A stretch of 64,000 nt of DNA from Vespa crabro (GCF_910589235.1 NW_025813595.1:1178001-1242000), one strand, 5' to 3'; positions 1 to 14,690 are shown, counted from the stretch's first letter. A program made the numbers and translations. Notes: a model not told the origin generated them from the sequence alone.

Positions 1-113
1 AATAACGACAATAATTATATTAATAATAATTACAATAATAATAATAAAGATAATAAAGTTAATAACGATATTAATAAAAATAATGATAAATATAACAATA
101 ATAACGATAAAAA

Positions 114-618
114 CGATTAAATTATAATAACAATAGTAATAATAATATTATTATTAACAATAATAAAGATAACTACGACAATAGTGATAAAAATATTCAT
201 AATAAAATAGAAAATAAGGTTAATAACGAGGACAACGATAATTATAATAACAATATTAACGATAATAACGATAATAACGATTATACGGATTATAACAATA
301 ACGATAATGAGAATAATAAAGATAATAATGGTAGTAACTATAATAACGATTACAACAATAATAACGATAATAATAATTACGGTAATACCGATAATAAATA
401 TAATTACATTAATAACAATAGTAATAATAAAGATGATAAGAATAATAACGATTGTAATGATTGTAACGATAATAATATTAATAATTTTAACATAAATATC
501 GTTAATAACGGTAATTATTTTAATAGAAGTAATAATAACAATATTAACAAAGTTTGCAATAATAATAGTGGTAACAATTAAAGTTAGTAAGGATAATAAT
601 AGTGGTAACAATTAAAGT
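114..618 (+). repeat. Segmental duplicate of 29,800-30,279
   Basis: Shared rare words occur in the same order: AAAATAGAAAATAA near 210, GATTATACGGATTATAAC at 279-296 (GATTATACGCATTATAAC in the partner), the TAGTAACTATAATAACGATT string near 335, AATTTTAACATAAAT near 480, and AGTGGTAACAATTAAAGT at 567 and 601. The partner has the same series with scattered substitutions but only one copy of the last word. Nothing in the segment looks coding. Confidence 0.85.
559..618 (+). repeat. 34-bp tandem duplication, private to this copy
   Basis: Bases 559-584 and 593-618 are identical over 26 bp at an offset of 34. Both contain AGTGGTAACAATTAAAGT. The paralogous segment has this word once, at 30,262-30,279. 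The period is not a multiple of three, so this duplication shifts triplet phase, unlike most length changes in the array. Confidence 0.9.
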
Positions 619-619
619 A

Positions 620-987
620 ATAATAGTAATAACGATAATAACAATTATAAAGACAATAATAATAACGATAATAACGATAGTAGTAATAATAATATCGATA
701 GTAACAATATTGAAGATACTAACGAAAATAACGATAATAACGATAATAATATCAAAATTAATAACGACAATTATGTTAATAAAGATAATAATATTAACAA
801 TAATAACGATAACAACGATAATAAGGATAATAGTAATAACGATAATAACGACAATAATAATTTTTAAAATATTGGTAAAAACGATAATAACAATAATTAT
901 AATAATAGCAATAATAATGAAAACGATAAAAACGATAATTACGATATTATTAATGATAATAATAACAATAATTAAGATAATAACGGA

Positions 988-1018
<31 letters not shown>

Positions 1019-1370
1019 GTAATTAAAATAATAAAGATAATAATGATAATAATAATACGAATAATAATAATAATAATAATATCAATAATAACGAAAAGAA
1101 CGCTAAAAATATTATCTATAATGTCATTAATAACGGTAACAACAACAATCATATATACGAAAATATCGATAATATTGATAATGATAATAACAATAATAAG
1201 AATAATAACAATTATAATGATAATAATATCAATAATATTTATAAAAATAATAACTATAATAACGATAATAACGATAATAAAGATAATTGCGATAATAACG
1301 ATTATAATAAAAATTAACGATAAAAACGATAATATTAGTAATAATAATGACGATAATAACGATATTTACG

Positions 1371-1407
<37 letters not shown>

Positions 1408-1900
1408 TAACAACGATATAAACGATAATAACTATAATTGAAATAACGATAATTACGATAATAACGATGTTAACGTTAATAATAGTAAGGATAAAGATAA
1501 TGTCGAAAATAATAACTACACTATTACCAATAATTTAGATAATAATAATAATAATAATAAGAAGAAGAATAACTGTATCAACGATAATAACGATAATAAC
1601 GATATTAACGACAATAAAACTAATAATAATAATAAGGGGTAATATAGATTATAACGATAATAATGATAATGACATCAATAATAATTGTGATAATATAGAT
1701 AATAATGATAATATAGGAAATAAGGATAATAATAATAACAATAATAATGATAATAACGACAATAATAATAATAGTAATAATAATTAAAACGATAATAACG
1801 ATTATAATAATAATAGTAATAACAATAATAAATATAATAACGACAATAATAATTATAATAATAATAATAATAATAATATCGATAATAACAATAATAATAA
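620..1900 (+). repeat. Array without an obvious paralogue
   Basis: Degenerate AATAACGAT units with many AAT insertions, including ten pure AAT triplets at 988-1017. I did not recognise an ordered set of rare words shared with another part of the window. No coding, RNA or mobile-element signal is seen. Confidence 0.7.
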
Positions 1901-2600
1901 TGACGTAAATAATGATAATAACTATAATAACGATAATAACAATCATTACGTAAATATCAATAATAATGAAAACTATAATAATGATAATAAAGTTAATAAC
2001 TTTAATATTAATAATAATAATAATGATAACAATGATAGTAACAATATTAATAATAATAACGAAAATAAGGATAATCACGATGACAACGATAATAATAATA
2101 ACAATAATAATGATAATACGTTAATAATTGTAGTATTAATAACAATAATAACGATGAGAACTATATTTACGGTAAAAATAGTAACGATAATAACGTTAAT
2201 ATCGATAATAATAATAACAACATTAACGATAATAAAGATTATAGTATTAATAAAAGTGATAATAACGATTATATTGATAATAACGATAATAATAAAATCA
2301 TAATAACGACAATACCAATAATAATAACAACGATAACAACGATAATAATAATATTAATAATAATATCGATATCTACTATCATTCCTATAATTGTAATAAT
2401 AGTAATATCGATAATAAGGATAATTACGAAAAAAACGGTTATAACGATAATAACGATAATAACGGTAATAATTATAACAATAATGACGATAATAACGATA
2501 ATTACGATAAAAATTATAATAACGATAATTATAACAATAATAACGATGGGAAAGATTATGGAGATAATAATAATAAAAATTATTACGACAATAATAATAA
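1900..2600 (+). repeat. Segmental duplicate of about 26,150-27,200
   Basis: Shared landmarks are AATAATGAAAACTATAATAA near 1962 (GAGAACTATAATAATG near 26,226), the ACGACAATACCAATAATAAT string near 2307 and 26,565, the rare CTACTATCATTCCTATAAT near 2372 (CTACTATCAATCCTATAAT near 26,640) and GATGGGAAAGATTATGG near 2544 (GATGGGAAAGTTTATGA near 27,121). Spacing differs: the 26 kb copy carries several hundred extra bases between the last two landmarks. Confidence 0.8.
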
Positions 2601-2809
2601 GAATAATAACGATAATAACGATATTAGCGACAATAATAATAATAGATATAAAAATAATAATAAGGATTATAACGACACTAACGATAATAATACTAGTAAC
2701 AGTAACAATAATAATAAATATAATAACGTCATTGAGGATACAAACGATATTAGAGATAATAGCGATAATAAAATTAATAGAAATAACTATAATAACGATA
2801 ATAATAATA

Positions 2810-4016
2810 ATAATAAGAACATTAATAGCGATAATAACGAAAATAAAATTGATAATAATAATAATGGCTATATTATAGATATTAACGATAATAATAAGAA
2901 CGATAATAACGACAATAGTAATTATAACAATAACGATAATAATGATAATAACGACAATAATAATAATAATAATAATAAATATGATAATGATATTAACGAT
3001 AATAACGCTAATAAAGATAATAACGATTATAATAATAATCATAATATCAATATTATGATAATAACGATAATATCGGTATAATTATAATAATATAATCGAT
3101 AATTGCGTTATTAGAAATAATAATAATAACAATAATAACGATAATGACGATAATAACGAAAATACTAATAACCATAATAACGATAATAATAATAATAAGA
3201 ATTACTATAATAACGATAATAACGATAATAGCGATTGTAATGACAATAAAGACAGTAATAATAATAATAATAATAATAATAACGGTAATAATAATAATAT
3301 TAATAACGATAAATACATTAACAACGATAATAGTAATAATGACGGTAATAGTAATAATCATAATAAAGATATTAGGGATAATATCAACAATAATATTAAT
3401 AATAATAACCATAATAACGATAATAAAAATAATAACTATAATAACGATAACAACAATGAAAATAATAGTAATAATAGATATATTAAAGTTAGTAAGGATA
3501 ATAAAGATTATAATATTATTAATAATGACGATAAATACGATACTAGCGACAATATTATTAATAATATTAACGTTAATAGGTATAATTACTATATAAAAGT
3601 TAATATTAATAACAATAATAATAATGATAATAACGATAATAATAATAGCAATAATAACGATTTGTAATGTTAAGAATGATAATAATAATAACATTTATAA
3701 CCATTATAACATTATCAACGATAATAATAATAATGACGTTAATAATAATAATCATAATAAAGATATTAACAATAATTTCAACCATAATAATTCTAAAAAT
3801 AATAATAATTATAATAGTAACCATAAGAACGATAATATCGATAATAACGATTATAATAATAACGATTGTAACTATAATAAAGATAATAAAGATAATAATA
3901 TTAACGATAATATCTACATTATTGATAATATTAACAACGATAATAAAATTAATAAAAATAAATATAATAACAATATTAACGATAATAACGATAATAACGA
4001 TAATAATTAAAATCAT
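2810..4016 (+). repeat. Segmental duplicate of about 49,190-50,350
   Basis: Over 1 kb aligns by eye with few gaps. Examples are the ATATTATAGATATTAACG string near 2870 with its match near 49,233, GACAATAAAGACAGTAATAA near 3241 and 49,559, GTTAATAGGTATAATTA near 3571 and 49,889, and ACATTTATAACCATTA near 3690 and 50,047. It contains the shared word CATTATCAACGATAATAATA and, from 3735, the element GTTAATAATAATAATCATAA. That element recurs near 16,633, 37,634, 43,374, 45,233, 50,090 and 62,791. Confidence 0.85.
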
Positions 4017-4279
4017 ATTAAAGATAGTAACGATAGTAGCGACAATAAAATAATAATATGAATAACAATAATAACAATAATAACGATAATAGCAAAAATA
4101 ATTATAACGATATTAACGATAATGTCGTTAAAAATAATAACAATATTAACGATAATATCGGTAATAATAATAATAACAATAATAATAATAAGGATAATAA
4201 AGATAATAGCGATTATAATAATAACGATTAAATATATAACAACGACAAAAATGATAATTGCAACAATAACGATAACAAC

Positions 4280-4340
4280 GATAATAACATTAATAATATT
4301 AATAATAATATCGAAAGTAGGTATAATAACGATGCATTCG
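4280..4340 (+). repeat. J module, copy 1 of 8
   Basis: The J module is a run of AAT triplets, then a core close to GAAAGTAAGTATAATAA, then GGTGACAT or a variant, inside a region that otherwise lacks these words. Here the core reads GAAAGTAGGTATAATAA and is followed by CGATGCATTCG. Copies sit near 4313, 4751, 18420, 19953, 41257, 42244, 54705 and 60313. Confidence 0.75.
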
Positions 4341-4556
4341 ATAAAAGTAATAAAAATTAGAACGATAATAAAGATAATAACGATAATAATAATACTAATA
4401 ATAACGATGATAACGATAATAATAATAATCGTATTAAGGATAATAACGATTATGACTTTAAAATTATTATTTATAATAACGTCAATATTAATAATAATAA
4501 TAACAGTAGTAATAATAATAGTAATTATAGTAATAATAATAATATCGATATTAACG

Positions 4557-4558
<2 letters not shown>

Positions 4559-4600
<42 letters not shown>
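4559..4600 (+). repeat. Pure (AAT)14 run
   Basis: Fourteen uninterrupted AAT triplets, bounded by CGAT upstream and AAAGAT downstream. This is consistent with trinucleotide slippage inside the satellite. Confidence 0.95.
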
Positions 4601-4603
<3 letters not shown>

Positions 4604-4699
4604 GATAATAACGATATTTACGATAATAAAAATAATAACACTAATAACTATAATAACGACAAGATTAATAATAAAATATCTATAGTAACAATAATAACT

Positions 4700-4775
4700 A
4701 TAATGACGATAACAACGATAATAATATTAATAATATTAATAATAATGACAAAGTAAGTATAATAACGATGCCATC
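4700..4775 (+). repeat. J module, copy 2 of 8
   Basis: The core reads CAAAGTAAGTATAATAA, followed by CGATGCCATC. It lies about 440 bp after copy 1, so the two J modules of this segment may come from a local duplication. The following bases to about 5,330 resemble 19,970-20,540 and 54,720-55,330. All three share an AATCGTATTAAA word or close variant and a GTAATAAAAAAGTAATA word downstream. Confidence 0.7.
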
Positions 4776-5416
4776 AATAATAATAATAAATATAAGAATG
4801 ATAATAAAGATAATAACGTTAATAATAACACTAATAATAACGATAATAACGATAATAACAATAATCGTATTAAAAATAATAACGATAATAACGATACTAA
4901 CGATAGTAGCGATAAAAATAATTACAACAAAAACAATATTACCGATAATAACTATAATAACAATTATAATAATGACGGTAATAACGATAACAATCGTAAT
5001 AATGATAATAACGATAATAACGATAATAAAAATGATAATAATAGTAATAATAATGATACTAACGATGTAAAAGATTCTAATGATAATAATAATTACAATA
5101 ACGATAATAACTATAATGATGATAAGAACGATAATAATATTAATTATAATAAAAATAATAACGACAATAAGGACAATAACGATAATAATAGTAGTAATAT
5201 TAACAATATTAATAATAATAACTATAAAAACGATAATAACAGCAATAATAGTAGTAATAAAAAAGTAATAATTATAATTACGATTATGACGATTTTAACG
5301 ATAATTACAATTGCAATAATTACGATAAATCGATAATAATAATAACAATATTAACGATAATATCGAATATAATAACAACATTAATAACTATAATAACGAT
5401 AATAGTGATTATAAAG

Positions 5417-5418
<2 letters not shown>

Positions 5419-5469
<51 letters not shown>
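5419..5469 (+). repeat. Pure (AAT)17 run
   Basis: Seventeen uninterrupted AAT triplets between AAAGAT and AACAATAATAACGG. Among the longest homogeneous runs in the window. Confidence 0.95.
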
Positions 5470-5474
<5 letters not shown>

Positions 5475-5599
5475 TAATAACGGTTATGTAAAGAATAATA
5501 TTAATAACATTAAAGATAATAATGATAATAACAATATAATCGATAATAATAATTACAACAACAACGATAATAACTACAATAATGATAATAATAATAATA

Positions 5600-6240
5600 A
5601 TTTCGATAATAACAATATTAATAAGAGCGATAGTAACGTTAATAGTAATAACTATAAATTCGGTAATAATGATATTAATGAAAATAACTATAATAATAAT
5701 AATAAATATAACAATAATAACGATAATAACTATAACTATATTAACGATAATAAAGTTAGTTATAACAATAATAATAACAATAATAACGATAATAGAGATA
5801 TCATTAATAATATAAATAACAATAATGCCGATAATAACGTTAATAATAATAATAATAACAATTATAATAATAACTAAAATAACAATAATAACAATAATAA
5901 CGATAATAACGATAATAGCGATAATAACAATAAGAGTAATAATAACCACTAAAATAACGATAATAATGATAACAATAATAATAACACTATCAATATAAAT
6001 AATTACAATAGTAACGATAATAACGTTATGACGATAATAATAATACTAATATTAACGATAATAGCGATAATGAAGATAATAACGATAATAAGGATAATAA
6101 CATTATTGTTATTAACGATAAAAACGACAAATAAGGATAATAAAAATTACTATTACAAAGATATTAATGAAAATAACGATAATAATGATAATTAAGACAA
6201 TAATAATAATAATAATAACGTTAATAATGATAATAACGAT
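5600..6240 (+). repeat. Segmental duplicate of 35,090-35,760 and 51,100-51,340
   Basis: The word TAACTATAAATTCGGTAATA near 5648 recurs near 35,123 and 48,748, with a diverged form near 22,013. From about 5,980 a run of some 250 bases, beginning AATATAAATAATTACAATAG, is nearly the same at 35,540 and 51,120. All three then carry AATGAAGATAATAACG, ATAAGGATAATAACATTAT and AAAGATATTAATGAAAATAA in that order. Confidence 0.85.
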
Positions 6241-6417
6241 AATAATAAAATCGAAATTAACGTCAATAATAATAATAATAATAATAACGATAATAATGAT
6301 AATAACGATAACATCGGTAATCATAATAACGAAAATATAGATAATAACGATAATAACGATAATAACGACATTTAATATAATAATAATAACGATAATATCG
6401 CTAATAATAATAACGAT

Positions 6418-6871
6418 AGTGACGACAAAAGTAATAATAATATTAATGGTATTAACGATAATAACGATAATAGTAATTATAATAATAACGATAATAACGC
6501 ATAATAATAATTACAACAATAAAAATAGTAATAATAAAAATAATAACGATGATAACGATATTGACGATAATAATAATAATAAAAACGATATTAAGTATAA
6601 TGACGATATCATCGAGAATAATAAAAATAATATCGATAATAACGATAATAACGATAATAAAATTAATAATGATATCGATAATAGCGATAATAACGATAAT
6701 AAAATATTAATAGTAATAAAAATAAAGATAAAATCGATAATAACGATAATATCGATAATAATTATAACGGAAATATCGACGATAATAATAATCATATTCG
6801 ATAATAAGGATAAATACGATAACATCGATAATAATAATTGCAATAATATCGATAATAACTATAATAACGAC

Positions 6872-6912
<41 letters not shown>

Positions 6913-7686
6913 GGATAATAACGATAATTACGATAATAACGATAATATCGACAATGATAATAATAATATTAACGATAATAATGATAATAACGATAATAAT
7001 ATTAATAATAACATTAAAAACAATAATAACGATAATTGCAATATTAATAACAGCATTACAAACAATAATATCGATAAGAACGATAAATACGATAATAATT
7101 ATAATAATAATAATAACAATTAGTTATATAATACTATTAACAATAATATCGCTGACAACGATAATAACGATAATTATAATAATTATATATAGATAATAAG
7201 GATTATAATGATAAGAACGAACAAAACTATATAAAAGAAAATAACGGCAATTATAATAATAATAATAGCGATAATAACGATAATGACGATAATAACGATA
7301 ATAATGATAATAAGGATTATAATAATATCGATAGTAACGATAATGGTGATAATAATAATAATGATAATAACGATTATAATAATAATAATAATAACGATAA
7401 AAGCTTTAAAAGGGATAATAATAATAATAACGATAATAAGGATACTAACGATAGTAACGATAATAAATATATCAATTAAAACGATAATAACGATATAAAC
7501 GATAAAAATGATAACAACAATAAGACCGATAGTAATGATACGATAATAACGATTACTGTAATGATAATATTACCGAAAGTTTCAATAATAACGATAATAA
7601 CATTAGTAATAATAACAATAATAAAAATAATAACGATAATTCCGTTAATATTGATAATAATAATAGCAATATTCACATTAATAACG

Positions 7687-7717
<31 letters not shown>

Positions 7718-8450
7718 TAATAACGACAATGACTATACAAACGATAATAAAAATAACGATAATATCGAAAATAGTAAAAATAATATTACGGATAGAAAAA
7801 AAATAACGATAAGGACAATAATAAGAATAATAATTATAACGATTAAAACGATAATTACAATAATAACGATAATAATAATAATAATAGTAATAACAATATT
7901 AAGGATAATAACGACAAAAACGATAGTACTAATAACGATGTCAACGATAAAAACTATAATAATATTATTAATATTAACGAAAATAAGGATAAAATCGATA
8001 ACAACGATACTATTAATAATAATTATCAAGATAATAACATAATTAACGATCATAACGATAAAATGATAATAACATTACTAATAATAATAATATTAACAAT
8101 AATAACGATAAGAACACTAATAATGAGAAAAAGATGAACGATAATAACAATAATAAGGATAATAATAATTACAATAATAACGATAACAACGACAATAACG
8201 ATAAAAATAATAATAATAATAATAACGAAAATAACAATAATAACGATGTCAACGATAATAATAATAAAATAATAAGGATAATAACGATGACAACGAGAAT
8301 AATAATAACAATAAGATAGATATTAACGATAATAACGATTATACGGATTATAAGAATACGATAATATCGATAATAGTAATAATTATAAGAACGATAATGA
8401 AGATAAAACGATAAAAATGATAATAACTATAATAACGATAATTGCAATAA
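6418..8450 (+). repeat. Segmental duplicate of about 51,630-54,235
   Basis: Shared anchors are ACGCATAATAATAATTACAA (near 6497 and 51,676), the TAATAGTAATAAAAATAAAG type word (near 6710; 36,225, 42,380 and 51,840 are related), the D module (7120 and 52,255), AAGACCGATAGTAATGATAC (near 7522 and 52,653), AATAATTATCAAGATAATAA (near 8016 and 53,817) and AATGAAGATAAAACGATAAA (near 8398 and 54,193). The 53 kb copy has about 700 extra bases between the fourth and fifth anchors, and these match 36.5-37.4 kb. Confidence 0.85.
7120..7262 (+). repeat. D module, copy 1 of 4
   Basis: The D module consists of CAATAATATCGCTGACAACG, a short AAT/TAT stretch, GGATTATAATGATAAGAACG, GAACAAAACTATATAAAAG and ATAACGGCAATTATAA. 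It occurs four times with very few differences, at 7120, 42,690, 52,255 and 62,155. It is one of the best preserved stretches despite being poor in intact AATAACGAT units. Confidence 0.85.
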
Positions 8451-8577
8451 TAACTGTAATGATAATAGCAATAATATCAGTAATACCGGTAAGAACGATA
8501 ATAATTATAGTAATAATACTAGTAATAATAATGATAATTACGATAATAACGATAATAATAATAGTTATAATAACATT

Positions 8578-8935
8578 ATAACAAGAATAACGAGAACAAC
8601 GATAATAACGAAATCTATAATAACGATAATAAAGACAATTATAATAACAATAATAATATCGAAAATAACTGTAATAATGATTGTAACCATAATGACGATA
8701 ATAACGATAATATCGATAGTAATAATAATAATAATAACAGTAATATCGAAAATAACGATAATAACGACAGTAAAAATAATAATAATAATAATAATACTAT
8801 CCATAATGCAGATAATGACGCCAATAATAATAATTATAATAATATTAGTAATAATAACGATAATGGCGATAATAATAATAGTATTAATAACAATATTAAA
8901 AATAATAACGATAATAACTATAATAAACATAATAT
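8578..8935 (+). repeat. Segmental duplicate of 55,977-56,335
   Basis: About 245 bases from ATAACAAGAATAACGAGAAC to CCATAATGCAGATAATGACG match 55,977-56,220 with roughly ten mismatches by my count. This is among the most similar long pairs in the window. It lies in the same order as the other copy 1 and copy 3 anchors. Confidence 0.9.
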
Positions 8936-9298
8936 AATAATATTAATGAAGATAACAACGATATTAACGATAATAATGACAGTAATAATAACAATAATAA
9001 TTATTATAACGATAACAATGATAATACCGATAATAACGATAATAACAATAATAATAAAAGTAATAATTAAGATAATAACGATACCAACGATAATAAGGAT
9101 AATAACAATAACAATAATAACGACAATAGCAATTATAACACTTAACGATATTTATATTTATCAAAATAACAATAATATTAATAATAATGATAATAACGAT
9201 AGTAATAGTAGCAATAATAACAATAATAACACTAATAACGATAATTGCGATAATAATAGTAATAATAATAACGATAATAACAATAATATAGTTAATAA

Positions 9299-9365
9299 GG
9301 TTATTACCGATGATAATGATAATTATAATATTCATAATAACTATAATAAGGATATTATCGATAAT
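9299..9365 (+). repeat. I module, copy 1 of 5
   Basis: The word GTTATTACCGATGATAATGA is followed by TTATAATATTCATAATAACT. Close copies begin near 19,348 (degraded), 33,806, 41,335 and 61,868. In most copies the middle reads GATAATAAGGATAATTATAA. Confidence 0.8.
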
Positions 9366-9570
9366 AATAATAACGATAATAACGATAAGAATAATATCGA
9401 TGAAATCGATGAAATCGAAAATAATAATAAAAACTTTAACGTAAAAACCGAGAATAATAATAATAATTTTATTGTTAATAACCTTAATAATAATAATAAT
9501 AATAATAGCAATAATAACCGTAACAAGAAAAATAACGAGGATAATAATAACGATAATAACAATAATAGTA

Positions 9571-10081
9571 ATAATTATAATATCGATAGTAACAATAATA
9601 ACTATAACGACGATAATAACGATAATATCTTTAATAACGATCATAACAATAAAAATTATAATAGTGACAGCATTAATAACAATATTTACGATAATAATAA
9701 TAATAATAAAGATAATAACATTAATAACGATAATAACGATAAGAAAGAAAATAAGGATAATTATAATAACAATTAAAACGATAATAACAATAATTATGAT
9801 AATAACAATAATAACAATAATAGTGATTGCTTTAACAACGATATTTACGATAATAAAAATAATAATAAAGTTAATAACATTATTAACGATAATAACGATA
9901 ATAACGATAATGACGATATAGACGATAATATCGATAATTATAATAACAATATTAACGATAATAAAAATAATAATACTAACAAAATAACGATAATAAAGAA
10001 ATTATCGATAATAGCGATAATAATAATAGTAATAATAATAACGATAATAAACATAACAACAACAATAATAATAATAATACT

Positions 10082-10114
<33 letters not shown>

Positions 10115-10290
10115 TACGATAATAACGATAATAACGATAATGAAAAAATAATAATAGCAATAATAACGGTAAATACGATAATAAGAATAGTAATAATAAC
10201 GATAACAAAGATACTAACCACAATAACGATAATAATAATAACAATTATAACGATAATAACGATAATAACTATTATAATGACAATAACGTT
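9571..10290 (+). repeat. Segmental duplicate of 57,641-58,330
   Basis: Shared ordered words include TATAATATCGATAGTAACA, AACAATAATTATGATAATAA, the GATAATGAAAAAATAATAAT word near 10,137 and 58,180, and TACTAACCACAATAACGATA near 10,213 and 58,254. It extends the colinearity of copies 1 and 3 to 10.3 kb. Confidence 0.85.
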
Positions 10291-11457
10291 AATTACGATT
10301 ATAATCGTAACAATAATAATAATAATAATAATATAGATAACAACGATATTATCGTTAATGAAGATAATAATAAAAACAATAATAAAGACACAAACGATTA
10401 TAACGATAAGAACGATAATAATATTTATAATAATAATAATAATAACGATAATAACGATAATAATAAATATAATAATAACAATATTATGAATAATAACTAT
10501 AATAACAAAAACAACGATAATAATAATAGTACTAATAACAATAATAACAATTATTGCTAATAACGATAATAACGATAATATTAATAACGATAATAATAAT
10601 AATAATTATTAAGATAAAGTCGATAATAACGAATATAACGAAAATAATAATAATAATTATTACGAAAAACAACATAATAACCATAATAATTAAAGTAATA
10701 ATAATAATTATCATGATAAACATGTTAATAATGATATTAATGATAATAATAATAATAATAATAAATAAAACTTAATAACTTCATTTACGATAATATCGAT
10801 AATAATAATAGTAATAATAACGATAATAACGTTTATAATGGCATTAATAATAATAATTATAAGATTAATAAAAATAATAAAAATTTTAACAAATATTTAC
10901 GATAATGCCGATGATAATAAGAATAATAACGATAACAATGATGATAAAAATGATAATAAATATGTTAATAATAAAGTTAATTACGATAATAAAGATAATA
11001 ATAATAATAATATTAATAACATCAATAACTGTAAAAAAGATAATAACGATAAGAACGATAATAAGGATAATAATAATAACAATAATATTGATGGATCTGT
11101 AATAACGATAATAACGATAATAATAATAATAATAAAAACGATAATATTTATAACAACGATAATAAATAACGATAATTACGTTAAGAACGATAATAGCAGT
11201 AATCATAATACTAATAACAATAATAACGATAATAAACTTATTAATAATAATAATAATAACAAGAGTAACGATAATAATTATAATAACAATATTAATTAAG
11301 CGACAATAACGAAAATAGCAATAATATTAATTACTGTAATGATCATAATAACGATAATATTAATAACAAGAATAACGATAATAACGATAATAACCTTACT
11401 ATCGATAATAATAATATCAATATTAACAATAACGCCGAAAATAATAAAAATAATAAT

Positions 11458-11494
<37 letters not shown>

Positions 11495-13852
11495 TGAGGA
11501 AAATATCGATGACAACGCAAATAATATTAGTCATAATAGTATTAATAATAACAATAATAACGAAAATAACGCTATTCACGATAATGTCGATAATAATAAT
11601 AACAATTATAAATGTAATAAAGTTAATAGCGATAATAACAATAACAATAATAACGACAATAAAGGTATTAACGATAATAATAACAGTAATAATAATAAAG
11701 ATAATAATGATATTTACCTTAATATGGATAATTAAGATTATAATAATAAAAATAGTAATGGTAACAACGATGATATCGATAATAACGATAATAATAATAA
11801 TATTAACAGTAATAACGATAATTACAATAATAACGATATAGTTAAAAATAATAATATAGATAATTCCGAAATTAATCATAACTATATTTACGATAATAAC
11901 GATAAAAATAATAATAGTAATAATAATATCAACGATAATAACGGTAATAACGATAATAATAATAATAAATAAAATAACGCAATTAACGATAATAACGTTA
12001 ATAATAATAACAATAACAACGATAATAACTATATTAATAATACAATAATAAAATCGATAATGAGGATAATAAATATAAGAACGATAATAGTAATAACAAT
12101 AACAAAAATAATAACGATAATTACGATAATAATGTTTATAATAAGAAAGGTAATAATAATTATAAAATTCATAATAATTATAATTTCGATAATAACGAAC
12201 GTAACAGTAATAATTGTAATATTAAGAACGATAATAACGATAATAATGATAATAACGATAACAAAAATAAGAATAATAACAATAACAATAATATTAACAA
12301 TAAAGAGGATAATATAGATAAAAAAAACAGTAATGCCGATAACAATATTAATAATAATAATATTAGCAATAACAACGATAACAACGATGTTATCTATATT
12401 TATAGCAGTAATATCGATAAAATCGATAATAATAACAATAATAAATATAATAACGATGATAACAATAAAAACGATAATAACGATAGTTATAATAGTAATA
12501 ATAACTATGATAACAAAAATAACGATAATAAAGATAATTGCGATAGTAATAATAACGATTACAACGATTATATCGATAATAATAATTACAATATTAACAA
12601 ATACATCGATAATAATAATAATAATAATGACAATAATATCGATAATAACGATCATAACGTATATAATAATAAAAATAATAACGATAATTACGATAATAAC
12701 GAAAATAATAATAACAATAATAATAATAATAGCCATAATGTCGACAGTAAGGATAATAACGATAATAATAATAACAATAATTACGATGATAAAGATAATA
12801 ATTGTAATAACGATAATAATAGTAATAATAATAACAATAATAACAATATTAACGAAAATGAGCATTATGATAATAATAATAAGAACGATAAAATCGATAA
12901 TAACGAAATTAACGATAATGACGATAATAATAATAATATTAACAACGATATTATATATAATAACGAAAACATCGAGAATAATAATAACAATAATATCGAT
13001 AATAGCGATAATAACGATAAGAAAATTAATAATAATATCGATAATAGCGATAATAACGATAATAACAATATTAATAGTAATAAAAATTTAGAAAATATCG
13101 ATAATAATAATAATAATAATAATAAAGTTAATAACGATAAAAACGACAGTAACTATAATAATAATAACAATTATAACGATAATGACGAAAATAACGATAG
13201 TGATGATAATAATAAAAATAAAAATAATAATTATAACGATAGTAACAATAATATCGAGAATAATTATAACGAAAAAAACGACAATAAAGATAAATACGAT
13301 AACATCGAAAATAATAATAGCAATAATTTCGATAATATCGATAATAACAATAATGATAATAATAATAATAACAATAGTAATGATAATAACGATGACAACG
13401 ATAATAATAATAACAATAATAACGATAATAAGGATAATGACGGTAATAATAATAATAATAAACATAATTACGATAATTACGATAATGACGATAATATTAT
13501 AAAAGGATAATAACGTTAATAACGTAAATAGCGATAATAATAATAGTATTAATAACAATAATAACGATAATAAGGATTATAATGATAAGAACGATAATAA
13601 TAGAAGTATTAATAACAATATTAAAATAATAAGTAAAATAATGATAATAAAAGTAATGAAAATAATAATAATAACAGTAATAATAATAAAGATAATAACG
13701 ATATTAACGATAATAATAATAGTAATAATAAAAAAATAACAATAATATAGTTAAAAAGTGATAATATCGATATTAATAATAACGATAATAACGACAATAA
13801 AAGTTATAATATCGATAATAAAAATAATACCGACAATAATAATAATAATAAC

Positions 13853-13893
<41 letters not shown>

Positions 13894-13915
13894 TAATAAT
13901 AATAATAATAATAAT
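13853..13915 (+). repeat. (AAT)12-AAC-(AAT)8 run
   Basis: Twelve AAT triplets, one AAC interruption, then eight more AAT triplets. The single interruption differs from AAT by one substitution. Confidence 0.95.
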
Positions 13916-14603
13916 ATTGATAATAACAATAATATCGATAATAATAATATTAATAATAACAATGATAACAATAAGAACGATGAAAAGTATAATAATAAAT
14001 ACGATAAATACGATAATATCGATAATAATATTATCAATATTAACGGTAATATTTGATATTAATTATAACAATATTAACGATAATATCGATAATAATAATA
14101 ACATATTAACGATAATATCTATAAAAATAATAATAATAATAATAATAACGATAATAACGATAATAACTATATTAGTAATATTAATAATAAAGAATATTAG
14201 GATAAGAACGATAATAATAATAAAAATAATAACGATAATAATGATAATAATAATAATAATAATAGTAATAAAGATAATAACGATAATAATAGTAGTAATA
14301 CTAACATTAATTTAAATAATAGCGGTAATAAGGTAATTAACGCTAATAACGATAATTATAATAACTATACTAACAATAATAACGATATTATCTATGATAA
14401 CAATAACAATAATAACGATAATATCGATAAAAATAATAATATTATTAACGTTAACATCGATAATAATAATAATTATAATAACATTAATAACGATAATATC
14501 GATAATAACTATAATAATAATAACGAAAATAACGATAAGAACGATATTAATGTAAATAATAATAATACCAATATCGACAATAAACATAATAACGATTACA
14601 ACG

Positions 14604-14605
<2 letters not shown>

Positions 14606-14659
<54 letters not shown>
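14606..14659 (+). repeat. Pure (AAT)18 run
   Basis: Eighteen uninterrupted AAT triplets ending at an AGT triplet, tied with 40,782-40,835 for the longest run found. It lies just before the 210-bp tandem pair. Confidence 0.95.
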
Positions 14660-14660
<1 letters not shown>

Positions 14661-14690
14661 GTAATAATAATAACGATAATTATGTTAATT

